Counted from the stretch's first letter, positions 47,079-57,824 are shown. The stretch is 64,000 nt of DNA from an uncultured Bacteroidota bacterium (GCA_902517895.1 CABYEA010000005.1:35842-99841), one strand, 5' to 3'. The notes: generated by a model not told the origin, from the sequence alone. Translations and numbers: made by a program.

Positions 47079-48689
47079 ATGAATCGAAACTCAAACGATT
47101 TAGATAAACAGAGTATTTCACTGGAACAATATGGAATTCTTGATACTAAAATAAATTATAATTTTTCGGTTGAAAAGCTTTATCAAATCTGTGTTGAAAA
47201 CAAATTAGGGGCCCTAACTGATAATAACGTACTTGCAATAAACACTGGAAAATTTACGGGAAGATCTCCAAAAGATAGATATATTGTTTCGGATGATATT
47301 ACTGAAGATAAAGTATGGTGGGGTGAAATAAATAGACCTATTAAACCAAGCATTTTTGAAAATTTATATAGCAAGCTAATCACTCACCTTTCGGGCAAGG
47401 AATTGTATGTAAGAGACTGCTATGCTTGCACGTCAAAAAAAAATAGATTGAATTTGAGGACTATATGTGAATATCCATGGAGTGATATTTTTTCACATAA
47501 CATGTTTTTAAGACCTTCAAAGGAAGAAAAGCTCCATATTAAATGGACCGTAATTTCAGCTCCAAATTTCCAAGCAGATCCGTTAGTTGACGGTATTGAC
47601 AATAAGAATTTTTCGATAATAAATTTTACAAAAAAAATTATAATTATTGGTGGCACAGGTTATACAGGAGAGATAAAAAAAGGAATTTTTTCTGTTTTAA
47701 ATTTTTTATTTCCTATTGAAAAAAATATTCTTCCTATGCATTGCAGTGCTAACTCTGGTGAACAAAATGATACTTCAATATTCTTTGGCCTTTCGGGTAC
47801 AGGTAAAACAACATTATCAACCGATTCTTCAAGAAAATTAATCGGAGATGATGAGCATGGATGGGATAATGATAATAACATATTTAATTTTGAGGGGGGT
47901 TGTTACGCGAAAGTTCTAAATTTATCTCACCAAAAAGAACCTGAGATTTTTGAAGCTATTAAGCCTGGTGCTTTACTAGAAAATATCGTTATTAATAAAA
48001 TAGGAAAAGTTGATTTTAATGATAACACAATAACCCAAAACACAAGAGTTAGTTACCCCATTAATTTTATAAAAAACATAAAAAAACCATCTTTAGGAAA
48101 CAACCCAAAAAATATTTTCTTCTTGACAGCTGATGCATTTGGTGTTTTACCTCCGATTGCAAAATTAAACCCTAGTCAGTCTGCATATCATTTCATTTCT
48201 GGCTACACATCAAAACTTGCTGGAACTGAAGATGGTATTGATGAGCCAGTTCCATCATTCTCTGCATGTTTTGGAGCCCCTTTTATGCCTCTTCACCCAA
48301 CTATTTACGCAAAGATGTTAATCAGGAAAATGAGTGAATCGGGAGTTGATGTTTGGTTGGTGAATACCGGCTGGACCGGGGGACCCTACGGGATAGGAAA
48401 AAGAATGGAGTTAAAATATACCAGAGCTATGATTAATGCGGCAATGTCTGGTAAGTTAGATAAGTTAAATGCTGACAATTATCATATCCACTCAGTTTTT
48501 AATTTAATGCAGCCAAGAATTTGCCCTAATGTCCCAACAAGTGTATTAAGCCCAAGACAAACATGGAATAATGATGAAAAATATTACAAAAAGGCTTATA
48601 TGTTATCATCAGCATTTATTAAAAATTTCGAAAAATTTTCTGATGAAGCAGGTGATGATATATTATCTGGTGCACCAAATTTAAGATAA
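47079..48689 (+). CDS. pckA: phosphoenolpyruvate carboxykinase (ATP)
   Basis: TGKFTGRSPKDRYIV; FFGLSGTGKTTLS; LIGDDEHGW; WLVNTGWTGGPYGIGKRM. Confidence 0.97.
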   Translation: MNRNSNDLDKQSISLEQYGILDTKINYNFSVEKLYQICVENKLGALTDNNVLAINTGKFTGRSPKDRYIVSDDITEDKVWWGEINRPIKPSIFENLYSKLITHLSGKELYVRDCYACTSKKNRLNLRTICEYPWSDIFSHNMFLRPSKEEKLHIKWTVISAPNFQADPLVDGIDNKNFSIINFTKKIIIIGGTGYTGEIKKGIFSVLNFLFPIEKNILPMHCSANSGEQNDTSIFFGLSGTGKTTLSTDSSRKLIGDDEHGWDNDNNIFNFEGGCYAKVLNLSHQKEPEIFEAIKPGALLENIVINKIGKVDFNDNTITQNTRVSYPINFIKNIKKPSLGNNPKNIFFLTADAFGVLPPIAKLNPSQSAYHFISGYTSKLAGTEDGIDEPVPSFSACFGAPFMPLHPTIYAKMLIRKMSESGVDVWLVNTGWTGGPYGIGKRMELKYTRAMINAAMSGKLDKLNADNYHIHSVFNLMQPRICPNVPTSVLSPRQTWNNDEKYYKKAYMLSSAFIKNFEKFSDEAGDDILSGAPNLR

Positions 48690-48693
48690 GCAG

Positions 48694-49443
48694 CTATTTT
48701 TTTTTGTTAGCTTTTAAAATGTAGTTGTCAAGAGCCATAGACATTGATGGATACTTTGGCGTAGGCGCATAGACGTCAACATTTAAACCTTTATCCTCAA
48801 CAGCTTTTTTAGTAATAGCACCAAAAACAGCGATTCTGGTATTATTTTGCTGGAAATTTGGAAAATTGTGGAGTAATGATTGGATTCCAGAGGGGCTAAA
48901 AAATACTAATACATCATAGGTTACATCAGCTAAATGTGATAAGTCACTTATAACAGTTTTGTAAAAAACTGATTGTTTCCATTTTATATCTAAGTTGTCA
49001 AGAAGTTTTGGAACCTCAGGTTTCAATTTGTCGGTAGTGGGTAAAAGGAATGTTTCGTTTTTATGTTTTTCTATTAGAGGAATTAGGTCTTTAAATGCTC
49101 TTTTGCCAACATAAATTTTCCTTTTCCTATATACAACATGATTCTGAAGATATAATGCAACAACCTCTGATTGACAAAAATATTTCATTGAATCAGGTAC
49201 TTTAAACCTCATTTTTTCACAAATTCTAAAGTAATGATCAACAGCATATCTACTGGTTAAAATTATTGCAGAAAATTTTGTTAAGTCAATTTTCTGAAGT
49301 CTAATTTCTTTAACTGTGGCCCCTTTAACGTGTATGAATGGAATAAAATCAATTTTTAGCCTTCTCCTTTTCTGTAAATCCAAAAAAGGGGAGTTCTCTA
49401 GTTTAGGACGGGGTTGAGAAACAAGTATTGTTTTAACTTTCAT
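48694..49443 (-). CDS. hemD: uroporphyrinogen-III synthase
   Basis: KTILVSQPRPKLENSPF; AIILTSRYAVDHYFRIC; VLVFFSPSGIQSLLHNFP; next to DUF4271. Confidence 0.88.
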   Translation of the reverse strand: MKVKTILVSQPRPKLENSPFLDLQKRRRLKIDFIPFIHVKGATVKEIRLQKIDLTKFSAIILTSRYAVDHYFRICEKMRFKVPDSMKYFCQSEVVALYLQNHVVYRKRKIYVGKRAFKDLIPLIEKHKNETFLLPTTDKLKPEVPKLLDNLDIKWKQSVFYKTVISDLSHLADVTYDVLVFFSPSGIQSLLHNFPNFQQNNTRIAVFGAITKKAVEDKGLNVDVYAPTPKYPSMSMALDNYILKANKKK

Positions 49444-49457
49444 TAGCGCCACAAAAT

Positions 49458-50081
49458 TTATAAAACATTACTAATTAAATAGTAATAAGGTATAATTTCA
49501 AGTGTGCAAAGATATAAAATAAAATAAAACCAATTTTTAATTATTACTTTTTTCATTGAAAAAAAGATTGAGAAGTAGGCAAAAATTAAATATAGTATAG
49601 ACAAAGCGATAAAAAAGAATGTCATATAATATTTGTTAAAAATCGTGTAAGCAATAAAAAAATTAAATAATAACAAGATAATACCTAAGGAATTACAATA
49701 AACTAACTTTTGCCAGATATAGCTTTTCATGATCTGACCTATTGAAAATAATTTTCCGATTATCAGATCAAATAAAAGTTTTAATATGAAAAAAATAAAT
49801 ATATACTTAAATAATTCACGATAAATAATCAAATTAAAATTTTGATCTTCTAAAAATGTTAGTAGGATTGATATATTTGATATAAATAATAAATTATAAA
49901 GTATTTCCAAAAATTTAAAACCCCAGAGGCTAGTCGAAATTTTATTTACAAGTTCTTTTTTTCTAAATCTTAAATTTTGACTAAATATGACTGGATTTAT
50001 TTTTTTTAATATTATCATAAAAAAAACAGATCCAAATAGTAATATGGTCAATGAATCATTTGATATTATATCTCTAATCAT
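49458..50081 (-). CDS. DUF4271 domain-containing membrane protein
   Basis: Polytopic, adjacent to hemD as is typical in Bacteroidota. Confidence 0.8.
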   Translation of the reverse strand: MIRDIISNDSLTILLFGSVFFMIILKKINPVIFSQNLRFRKKELVNKISTSLWGFKFLEILYNLLFISNISILLTFLEDQNFNLIIYRELFKYIFIFFILKLLFDLIIGKLFSIGQIMKSYIWQKLVYCNSLGIILLLFNFFIAYTIFNKYYMTFFFIALSILYLIFAYFSIFFSMKKVIIKNWFYFILYLCTLEIIPYYYLISNVL

Positions 50082-50140
50082 AATTAAACATTACATTATC
50101 TTTAAACCAAAAAAATAATATTTTTGCAAAAAACATCTTG

Positions 50141-50860
50141 ATGAATGAAGTCTTAGTTATAATACCTACATACAACGAAAGTGAAAATATTATCAAAATT
50201 ATTGAATCTATATTCAACATCCACCCAGAGATTAATGTATTAGTTGTTGATGATAATTCACCAGACGGAACCTCTAGTAAAGTTAAAGAAGTAATTCCAA
50301 AGTTCAAGGGTAGGCTTAATTTAATAACAAGAGGTTCAAAATTAGGATTAGGAACTGCCTATTTACGTGGATTTGAATGGGCAATGAAGAAAGATTATGA
50401 TTTTATTATCTCAATGGATGCAGATTTTTCGCATAATCCATCAGACTTACAAAGGCTTTATAACTCTTGTATCAATGAAAAAAATGATATATGTATTGGG
50501 TCTAGATATATCGATGGTATAAATGTTGTGAATTGGCCACTTCAAAGAATTATTCTTTCATATTTTGCTTCATTTTACGTTAGATTAATAACTAGGATGA
50601 AAATAAAGGACCCTACATCAGGTTTTGTATGCTATTCGGCTAGTTCACTTCAAAAATTAAATTTAAGTGGGATTGAGTTTAATGGATATGCATTTCAAAT
50701 TGAAATGAAATTTAAACTATTTTTGAATAAATTGAATATAGTTGAAATCCCAATCATTTTCACCGATAGAAAATACGGAAAATCAAAACTAAATAGCTCA
50801 ATAATAGGTGAAGCTGTTTTTGGCGTAATTTTAATGAAATTAAAAACCTTTTTTAATTAA
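50141..50860 (+). CDS. polyprenol monophosphomannose synthase-like glycosyltransferase family 2
   Basis: VIIPTYNESENIIKIIESIF; VVDDNSPDGTSSKVKE; MDADFSHNPSDLQRL; TSGFVCY. Confidence 0.92.
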   Translation: MNEVLVIIPTYNESENIIKIIESIFNIHPEINVLVVDDNSPDGTSSKVKEVIPKFKGRLNLITRGSKLGLGTAYLRGFEWAMKKDYDFIISMDADFSHNPSDLQRLYNSCINEKNDICIGSRYIDGINVVNWPLQRIILSYFASFYVRLITRMKIKDPTSGFVCYSASSLQKLNLSGIEFNGYAFQIEMKFKLFLNKLNIVEIPIIFTDRKYGKSKLNSSIIGEAVFGVILMKLKTFFN

Positions 50861-50863
50861 AAA

Positions 50864-52204
50864 ATGAAAAGAACAATAATTAAAAACGCAAATATTATAA
50901 GTGATCAAAAAATATTTGAATCTGATATTTTAATTGAAGATGTATTTATTACAAAAATTTCTAAATCAATAAGCCCAAGTTATCCAAACACTAAGATTAT
51001 TGATGCTGAAGGAAATTTTGTTATTCCTGGAATAATTGACGACCAGGTCCATTTTAGAGAGCCTGGATTAACACATAAAGGAAATATTTATTCCGAGTCC
51101 CGAGCTGCAGTAGCTGGAGGCATAACTTCATATTTTGAGATGCCAAATACAAACCCAAATACTACAACTATCGCGGAGCTTAACAAAAAGTTTGACATAG
51201 CTAAAGAAAATTCAATTGCTAATTTTTCGTTTATGTTTGGAGGAACAAACTCTAATTTAGAGGAAATACTTAAAAATAACATAAGAGAAATACCAGCAAT
51301 AAAATTGTTTTTAGGGTCTTCTACTGGAAATATGTTAGTAGACGACCTAAATTCCTTAGAAGATATATTTTCAAATGTTGAAATTCCAATTGCTGTTCAT
51401 TGTGAAGATGAAGAAACAATAAAACATAATTTGAAATTACATATTGATACATTTGGTGAAAATATTCCCATAAGCTATCATTCAAAAATCAGAAGCGAGG
51501 AAGCATGTTTCATTTCCTCAAGCATGGCTATTAAACTTGCAAAAAAAACAGGTGCTAGGTTACATGTTTTTCATTTATCAACAGCAAAAGAATTAGAATT
51601 ATTTTCCAATAAATTACCACTTAAAGAAAAAAAAATCACCTCAGAAGTATGTATTCATCATTTAAGTTTTAGTGATGAAGATTATGAAAAATTTGGATCT
51701 AAAATAAAATGGAATCCATCAATAAAGACATCAAATGATCGAGATATGCTTTGGGATGCTTTAAATAATGATATAATCGATGTAGTAGCAACGGATCATG
51801 CACCACACACAGCTGAAGAAAAACAGAACCCCTATACCTCATGTCCGTCTGGAGGTCCTTTAGTTCAGCATTCGTTAGTTTCTATGCTAGAAGCTTTTCA
51901 CCAAGAAAAAATTTCACTTCAAAAAATAGTTCAAAAAATGTGTCACAATCCAGCAATTTTATTTGAAATAAGTAAAAGGGGGTATATACGTGAGGGGTTT
52001 TATGCTGATCTGGTAATTTTCGATATTAAAAATCCCTGGAAAGTTTCAAATCATAATCTTATGTATAAGTGTAATTGGTCACCATTTGAAAATAAGACCT
52101 TTAAGTCTAGAATATTGCATACTTTAGTTAATGGGAATCTTGTTTTTTCAAACGGAAAAATCATTGAATCTGCAATAGGAATGAAAATAAATTTTGATAG
52201 ATGA
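50864..52204 (+). CDS. pyrC: dihydroorotase
   Basis: VIPGIIDDQVHFREPGLTHKGNIYSESRAAVAGGITSYFEMPNT; VVATDHAPHTAEEK. The symbol could equally be allB-like, but context favours pyrC. Confidence 0.9.
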   Translation: MKRTIIKNANIISDQKIFESDILIEDVFITKISKSISPSYPNTKIIDAEGNFVIPGIIDDQVHFREPGLTHKGNIYSESRAAVAGGITSYFEMPNTNPNTTTIAELNKKFDIAKENSIANFSFMFGGTNSNLEEILKNNIREIPAIKLFLGSSTGNMLVDDLNSLEDIFSNVEIPIAVHCEDEETIKHNLKLHIDTFGENIPISYHSKIRSEEACFISSSMAIKLAKKTGARLHVFHLSTAKELELFSNKLPLKEKKITSEVCIHHLSFSDEDYEKFGSKIKWNPSIKTSNDRDMLWDALNNDIIDVVATDHAPHTAEEKQNPYTSCPSGGPLVQHSLVSMLEAFHQEKISLQKIVQKMCHNPAILFEISKRGYIREGFYADLVIFDIKNPWKVSNHNLMYKCNWSPFENKTFKSRILHTLVNGNLVFSNGKIIESAIGMKINFDR

Positions 52205-52659
52205 AAAAATTAATCACAGTTTTATTTATTATCACTTCTTGCAGTTTCTTCAATGTAGAAAATGAAATTCCCGATAATCTTATCCCTGAAGAAAAAATGG
52301 TTGACATAATTTATGACATGTCTATAATTAGTGTTTCAAAAGGGGTAAATAAACGAATTTTAGAGAATAATGGGATGAGACCAAAAGATTATATCTTGAA
52401 TAAATATGAGATTGACAGTTTACAATTTGTTGTTAGCAACAAATATTACTCTCAAAATTTAGAAAAATATTTATACATATATGAGAATGTTTTAAACAAG
52501 CTTGAAAATAATAGAGAAGAAGTAACTGACAGTATTGAAAAGAAAAATGAAAAGAGAGTTATAATAGATCAGCAGACTAACCAAGGACAATTAAAAAATA
52601 ATAAAAATTTAAAACCTAAGTTGAGCAGTATCTTAAATTCTAATATTTTAGAAAATTAG
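52201..52659 (+). CDS. DUF4296 domain-containing lipoprotein
   Basis: Lipobox ITSC; NLIPEEKMVDIIYDMSIIS...YILNKYEIDSLQFVVSNKYYSQNLEKYLYIYENV. Confidence 0.88.
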   Translation: MKKLITVLFIITSCSFFNVENEIPDNLIPEEKMVDIIYDMSIISVSKGVNKRILENNGMRPKDYILNKYEIDSLQFVVSNKYYSQNLEKYLYIYENVLNKLENNREEVTDSIEKKNEKRVIIDQQTNQGQLKNNKNLKPKLSSILNSNILEN

Positions 52660-52691
52660 ATTATCTTTCAATATGTTTTATATAATTCGAA

Positions 52692-53987
52692 ATGATGGAT
52701 TTCATTGATGAACTAAAATGGAGAGGTTTAATTCATGACTCAACACCAGGACTTCATGAATATTTAAAAGAATCCCAAAGAACTGCCTATATTGGATTTG
52801 ATCCAACCTCCGATTCTTTGCACATTGGTAGTCTGGTTCCTATAATGTTATTGGCGCATTTTCAAAAAAGCGGACATCAACCCATTGCTCTGGTTGGTGG
52901 AGCTACTGGTATGATTGGAGATCCATCTGGAAAATCAGCAGAAAGAAATCTCTTGGACGAGTTAACACTAAAAAAAAATGAAAGCTGTATCAAGGATCAA
53001 CTTTCTCGATTTTTATCTTTTGACGATAAATTATCTAATCAGGCTCTTATTAAAAACAATTATGATTGGATGAAAGATTTTTATTTTTTGGATTTTATCA
53101 GAGATATTGGAAAGCATATAACTGTAAATTATATGAAGTCTAAAGATTCGGTAAAAAATAGAATTGATTCTGATTCTGGAACTGGGATGAGTTTTACTGA
53201 ATTTACTTATCAACTTGTTCAAGGATTTGATTTTTTATTTCTCAAAAGAAAATACAATTGTTCAATTCAAATGGGTGGCAGTGATCAATGGGGAAATATT
53301 ACCACTGGAATGGAATTAATAAGAAGAATCGATAATTCAAAGGGTTACGCACTAACATGTCCGTTGATTACTAAATCAGATGGTTCAAAATTTGGAAAAT
53401 CTGAGGACGGGAATATATGGCTAGATCCTAAAAAGACTTCTGCCTATAAATTCTATCAATATTGGTTAAATAGTTCTGATGAGGATGCGAAAAATTATAT
53501 TAAAATTTTCACTTTTCTTAATCAAAATAAAATTGAAGAAGTAATTAGTGAACATAATGCTGAACCTCATCTTCGTGTTCTTCAAAAAACTTTAGCTTCT
53601 GAGGTTACCCGAATGGTACATAGTCAGGGTGAACTTGATAATGCTGAAAAAGCATCTAGAGTTCTTTTTAGTAAAAATTTTCTCTCTGAAATAAATGATA
53701 TTGAAGAAACTATTTTCTTAGATATTTTTGAAGGGGTTACTATGGCTGAGATTAATCTAAACGAAATTAAAAAAGGAATTGAAATTACTAAATTACTACA
53801 CGAAAAGTCAGGATTTTTAAGTTCTAATTCAGACGCAAAAAGAGCCTTAAGTGAAAATTCAATTGCTGTAAATAAAAATAAAGTAGATCAAGATTATGTA
53901 GTTGCAGAAAAAGATTTAATTAAGAATAAATATATAGTTGTAAATAGAGGTAAGAAAAAAACTTTTATTGTGAAAGCTGTTATTTAG
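52692..53987 (+). CDS. tyrS: tyrosine--tRNA ligase
   Basis: TAYIGFDPTSDSLHIGSLVP; GGSDQWGNITTGMELI; KSDGSKFGKS. Confidence 0.97.
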   Translation: MMDFIDELKWRGLIHDSTPGLHEYLKESQRTAYIGFDPTSDSLHIGSLVPIMLLAHFQKSGHQPIALVGGATGMIGDPSGKSAERNLLDELTLKKNESCIKDQLSRFLSFDDKLSNQALIKNNYDWMKDFYFLDFIRDIGKHITVNYMKSKDSVKNRIDSDSGTGMSFTEFTYQLVQGFDFLFLKRKYNCSIQMGGSDQWGNITTGMELIRRIDNSKGYALTCPLITKSDGSKFGKSEDGNIWLDPKKTSAYKFYQYWLNSSDEDAKNYIKIFTFLNQNKIEEVISEHNAEPHLRVLQKTLASEVTRMVHSQGELDNAEKASRVLFSKNFLSEINDIEETIFLDIFEGVTMAEINLNEIKKGIEITKLLHEKSGFLSSNSDAKRALSENSIAVNKNKVDQDYVVAEKDLIKNKYIVVNRGKKKTFIVKAVI

Positions 53988-54961
53988 ATTAATAAATTAC
54001 AACCCCTTACATTAGAATTATCAACTCTACCTATTACTTCAAATTCATCATCATTAACAAGCTTGCCCATATCGTCTGTAGCAATGAAACTACATGAATT
54101 GTAATTGGCAAGATCAATTATATTAATTGCTCCAGATTTTTTATTAAAATCTAAGTTTTGAGCATCGTTAATATCTCTAATAAAAGCTTTCATCCATAAT
54201 GGTGTTTTAAAAACACCATCACCTTTTGAATAAGCTTGAGAAAGTAATTCGGTCATACCATATTCACTATGTATTTTTTTTACTCCAAAACCTAATTTCA
54301 GTTTTTCATGTAATTCTTTTCTTACCATCTCTTTTCGCTTTCCTTTCATACCTCCAGTCTCCATTATAATTGTATCATTTAATTGAAATTGATTAAAATC
54401 AATTAAGTCAAGCAAAGCATATGGAACTCCGATTAAAATTGTTTTTCTGTCATTTTTTATTTCTAGTTCGATTAGTTTTTTTGAAAGTTTAGAATAATCA
54501 TCAAGATAAAAACCACTTTCGTTTGATTTCGTCAATTTAATTAGTCTTTCAACCATATATATTAGTGATGAATCCTTGTTTTCATAATATTTTGGCAGAA
54601 GAGCTATGATTGTATATTGATTTATATCGCCATAATTCAGTCTAAAATTATTTATGAAAGATTCCTGATAAAGTTTAATATCAGAAATGAAATGTTTGCT
54701 TCTTGACTTTGTTGTGGTTCCACTGCTATAAAATACTTTTTCAAATTTATCAACGGATAATATTTTTTTTGTTTTAAAAAATGAAATTGGCAAAAAAGGA
54801 ATTTTATTTATCTCATTTATATTTATTGGGTTTTCACAAATCATATTACAATAATTTTGGTAGACATAGTTGTTTTGATATTGAAAATGATATATGTCCA
54901 AGCATTGTTTTTTAAAATCTGAGTGATTTTGAATATTAAATATTTTTTCAAACTTATGCAT
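53984..54961 (-). CDS. LuxE/PaaK-like acyltransferase / acyl-protein synthetase family protein
   Basis: KIPFLPISFFKTKKILS; FYSSGTTTKSRSKH; METGGMKGKRKEMVRKELHEKL; SEYGMTELLSQAYS. Confidence 0.88.
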   Translation of the reverse strand: MHKFEKIFNIQNHSDFKKQCLDIYHFQYQNNYVYQNYCNMICENPININEINKIPFLPISFFKTKKILSVDKFEKVFYSSGTTTKSRSKHFISDIKLYQESFINNFRLNYGDINQYTIIALLPKYYENKDSSLIYMVERLIKLTKSNESGFYLDDYSKLSKKLIELEIKNDRKTILIGVPYALLDLIDFNQFQLNDTIIMETGGMKGKRKEMVRKELHEKLKLGFGVKKIHSEYGMTELLSQAYSKGDGVFKTPLWMKAFIRDINDAQNLDFNKKSGAINIIDLANYNSCSFIATDDMGKLVNDDEFEVIGRVDNSNVRGCNLLI

Positions 54962-55044
54962 AGATTAAAAATATATTATTAAAATGTTAACTCTCGATTT
55001 TATCCTTTTTTTTTTTTTAAATTTAGAATAACAAATTCTATATT

Positions 55045-55722
55045 TTGGGTTCTGAAAATTTTAAAATTCTATTGGTTGATGATGAGCCTGATATTCTTGA
55101 GATTATTTCTTACACATTAAAAAGCGACGGTTATCTTGTTTATACTGCTGAAAATGGAGCTAAAGCTATCAAACTAGCAAAAAAAATAAAGCCTCATTTG
55201 ATAATTTTAGACCTTATGATGCCAGAAATGGATGGTATTGAAGCTTGTGAAATTATTAGAAATGATTCAGAAATTGGAAACGCTTTAATTGTATTTCTTT
55301 CAGCAAGAGGTGAAGACTACAGTCAGGTAGCTGGTTTTAATGCAGGTGCTGATGATTACATAATAAAACCCATTAAACCAAAGCTTTTAAAGAGCAAAAT
55401 TAAATCTCTGTTAAGAAGGATTTTTCAGGATGAAGGAGAAGTAATTAAAATAGGTTCTTTAATTATTGATAGATCTGGTTATAAAGTTTCTTTAAATGGA
55501 AAAGATATTTCTTTGCCCAGAAAAGAATTTGAATTATTATTTTTGTTAGGCTCAAAGCCTGGTAAAGTTTTTAAAAGACAATTTATTTTGGAGTCAGTTT
55601 GGGGTAAGGATGTTGTAGTTGGAGATAGAACTATTGATGTCCATATTAGAAAATTGAGAGAAAAAATTGGGGATTCATACTTTAAAACTATTAAGGGAGT
55701 TGGGTATAAATTTCAAAATTAA
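55045..55722 (+). CDS. two-component response regulator, OmpR/PhoB family
   Basis: ILLVDDEPDILEIISYTL; LIILDLMMPEMDG; winged-helix C-terminus VGDRTIDVHIRKLREKIGDSYFKTIKGVGYKF; TTG start. Confidence 0.95.
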   Translation: MGSENFKILLVDDEPDILEIISYTLKSDGYLVYTAENGAKAIKLAKKIKPHLIILDLMMPEMDGIEACEIIRNDSEIGNALIVFLSARGEDYSQVAGFNAGADDYIIKPIKPKLLKSKIKSLLRRIFQDEGEVIKIGSLIIDRSGYKVSLNGKDISLPRKEFELLFLLGSKPGKVFKRQFILESVWGKDVVVGDRTIDVHIRKLREKIGDSYFKTIKGVGYKFQN

Positions 55723-56759
55723 TGCCTTCAAATAACAACTTTAGTCCCTATAAATTTTCTTTATTATCATCCATATATATAGCTTTAGGCGCATATTTTG
55801 TAATAAATTATAATGATTTATCTATTTCTATTGAATCAGTCTTGGTTTCATTTATAATTTTTGTTTTGAGTTTTCTTATACTTCAATTGAGAGTAAGAAA
55901 GTTATTTTTTGAAAGAATCAGACAAATTTACAAGGATTTAGAATTTGAAACTGACTCCTTAATTAAAACCTCAGTAATTGACTCAGACATAAATTCCTTT
56001 TCTAAGGATTTAGAAGAATTTGTAAAATTAAAAAGAACTGAGATTGAAACATTAAAAAAAGAAGATATATACAGGAAAGAGTTTGTTGGGAATGTAGCAC
56101 ATGAACTTAAAACCCCACTCTTTTCAGTTCAAGGATACATATCCAACTTATTGGATGGCGCCATGGATGATAAAGAATTACTTAAAAAGTATTTAAAAAG
56201 AGCTGAAAAAAGTGTTGAACGATTGACATATATAATTAAAGATTTAGACCTAATAACTCAGTTAGAATCTTCAACACTAAAACTAGAAGTTACATCATTT
56301 GATATCGTTAAATTAGCTAATGAGATAATCGAGGATTTGGAAATTAGTGCTTCTGAAAGAAATATTAAAATCATTTTTAATAAAATATATGATACGAATA
56401 TTTTGGTTGAGGCTGATAGAAATAGGATAGAGCAAGTAATGATTAATCTTATAACAAACTCAATAAATTATGGATCAGAGAAAGGAACTACAGAAATAAG
56501 TTTTGAATCAATTGAGGAAAAATTAATTGTTAAAGTTAATGATAACGGTGAAGGTATTAGCGAAGAAGATATGCCTAGACTTTTTCAAAGATTCTTTAGA
56601 GTTGATATAAGTAGAAGTAGAAGCCAAGGTGGGTCTGGATTGGGTCTGGCTATAGTTAAGCATATTATTGATGCTCACAATGAAAATATTTATGTCCAAT
56701 CTACTGTTGGTATTGGAAGTGAATTTTCTTTTTCTTTAAAAAAATCAAAAGTCCTTTAA
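55722..56759 (+). CDS. sensor histidine kinase (PhoR-like)
   Basis: FVGNVAHELKTPLFSVQGYISNLL; NSINYGS; DNGEGISEEDMPRLFQRFFRVD...GGSGLGLAIVKHI. Confidence 0.95.
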   Translation: MPSNNNFSPYKFSLLSSIYIALGAYFVINYNDLSISIESVLVSFIIFVLSFLILQLRVRKLFFERIRQIYKDLEFETDSLIKTSVIDSDINSFSKDLEEFVKLKRTEIETLKKEDIYRKEFVGNVAHELKTPLFSVQGYISNLLDGAMDDKELLKKYLKRAEKSVERLTYIIKDLDLITQLESSTLKLEVTSFDIVKLANEIIEDLEISASERNIKIIFNKIYDTNILVEADRNRIEQVMINLITNSINYGSEKGTTEISFESIEEKLIVKVNDNGEGISEEDMPRLFQRFFRVDISRSRSQGGSGLGLAIVKHIIDAHNENIYVQSTVGIGSEFSFSLKKSKVL

Positions 56760-56769
56760 ATCAATTCTT

Positions 56770-57447
56770 TTGGGCAGCAAAAATAAATTAAAAAGGTTTT
56801 CAGAAAATTTAACATTTAAAAATGTTATTCAACCTGAAAGAGATGAAATTGTCAATAACAATTTCAAATTTAGGGGTAATTGGAATAAACTCATATTTAA
56901 AAATAATAATCCTATTGTAGTTGAATTGGGATGTGGTAAAGGGGAATATTCAGTAGCCTTAGCTAAATTAAATCCTGAGATAAATTACATTGGAATAGAC
57001 ATTAAGGGTGCGCGTTTTTGGAAAGGAGCAAAAGATGCAATTGAAAATAAATTAGATAATGTTGTTTTTTTAAGAACTCAAATTGAATTAATCGAAAATA
57101 TATTTGATAAAAATGAAGTCTCGGAAATTTGGATAACTTTTCCTGACCCTCAAATCAAGCTGAAGAGGGAAAAACATAGACTTGTTAACTTAAAATTTAT
57201 TGATATTTATAGAGACATTTTGCTTAAAGGTGGAGTGGTTAACCTTAAAACTGATAGTGAGTTTTTACATGGCTATATGCTGGGATTAATTAGCGGAAAT
57301 AACTTTCTTGAGCTGACATATTCCAATAACGATATATATAATCAATCAGGCTCTCCGACATATGTCACTGAAATTAAGACTTTTTATGAGCTAAAATTCT
57401 TAGAGGAAAATAAGGCAATAACATTTATAAGTTTTAGAATTAATTAA
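56770..57447 (+). CDS. trmB: tRNA (guanosine(46)-N7)-methyltransferase
   Basis: VVELGCGKGEYSVALAKLNPEINYIGIDIKGARFWKGA; ITFPDPQIKLKREKHRLV. Confidence 0.95.
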   Translation: MGSKNKLKRFSENLTFKNVIQPERDEIVNNNFKFRGNWNKLIFKNNNPIVVELGCGKGEYSVALAKLNPEINYIGIDIKGARFWKGAKDAIENKLDNVVFLRTQIELIENIFDKNEVSEIWITFPDPQIKLKREKHRLVNLKFIDIYRDILLKGGVVNLKTDSEFLHGYMLGLISGNNFLELTYSNNDIYNQSGSPTYVTEIKTFYELKFLEENKAITFISFRIN

Positions 57448-57451
57448 CTGT

Positions 57452-57781
57452 ATGGATTCTAAAGATTTTTTTCAAAAAGTTTATAAAGTTGTAAAAATAA
57501 TCCCATCCGGAAGGGTTAGCACCTATGGTCTAATAGCTAAATATTTAGGCTCGACAAAGAGCTCAAGAGTGGTTGGATATGCTATGAATGCTTCTCATCA
57601 AAATTCTGAAATCCCTGCTCATAGAGTAGTAAACAGAGTAGGTTTATTAACCGGAAAACATCATTTTTCTGGAACAACTTTAATGAAAGATCTTCTTGAA
57701 AGTGAAGGTGTCAAAATACAAAATGACAGAGTGGTAAATTTTAAAAAAGTTGTTTGGGATCCGTCTAAAGAATTAGATTAA
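57452..57781 (+). CDS. MGMT-family / alkyltransferase-like (ATL) DNA-binding protein lacking the acceptor Cys
   Basis: IPSGRVSTYGLIAKYLGSTKSSRVVGYAMNAS; PAHRV instead of PCHRV. Confidence 0.93.
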   Translation: MDSKDFFQKVYKVVKIIPSGRVSTYGLIAKYLGSTKSSRVVGYAMNASHQNSEIPAHRVVNRVGLLTGKHHFSGTTLMKDLLESEGVKIQNDRVVNFKKVVWDPSKELD

Positions 57782-57824
57782 TTTTGTGTAATTTTTTTAA
57801 TTCAGCGTATATTTGTAAAAAGTT

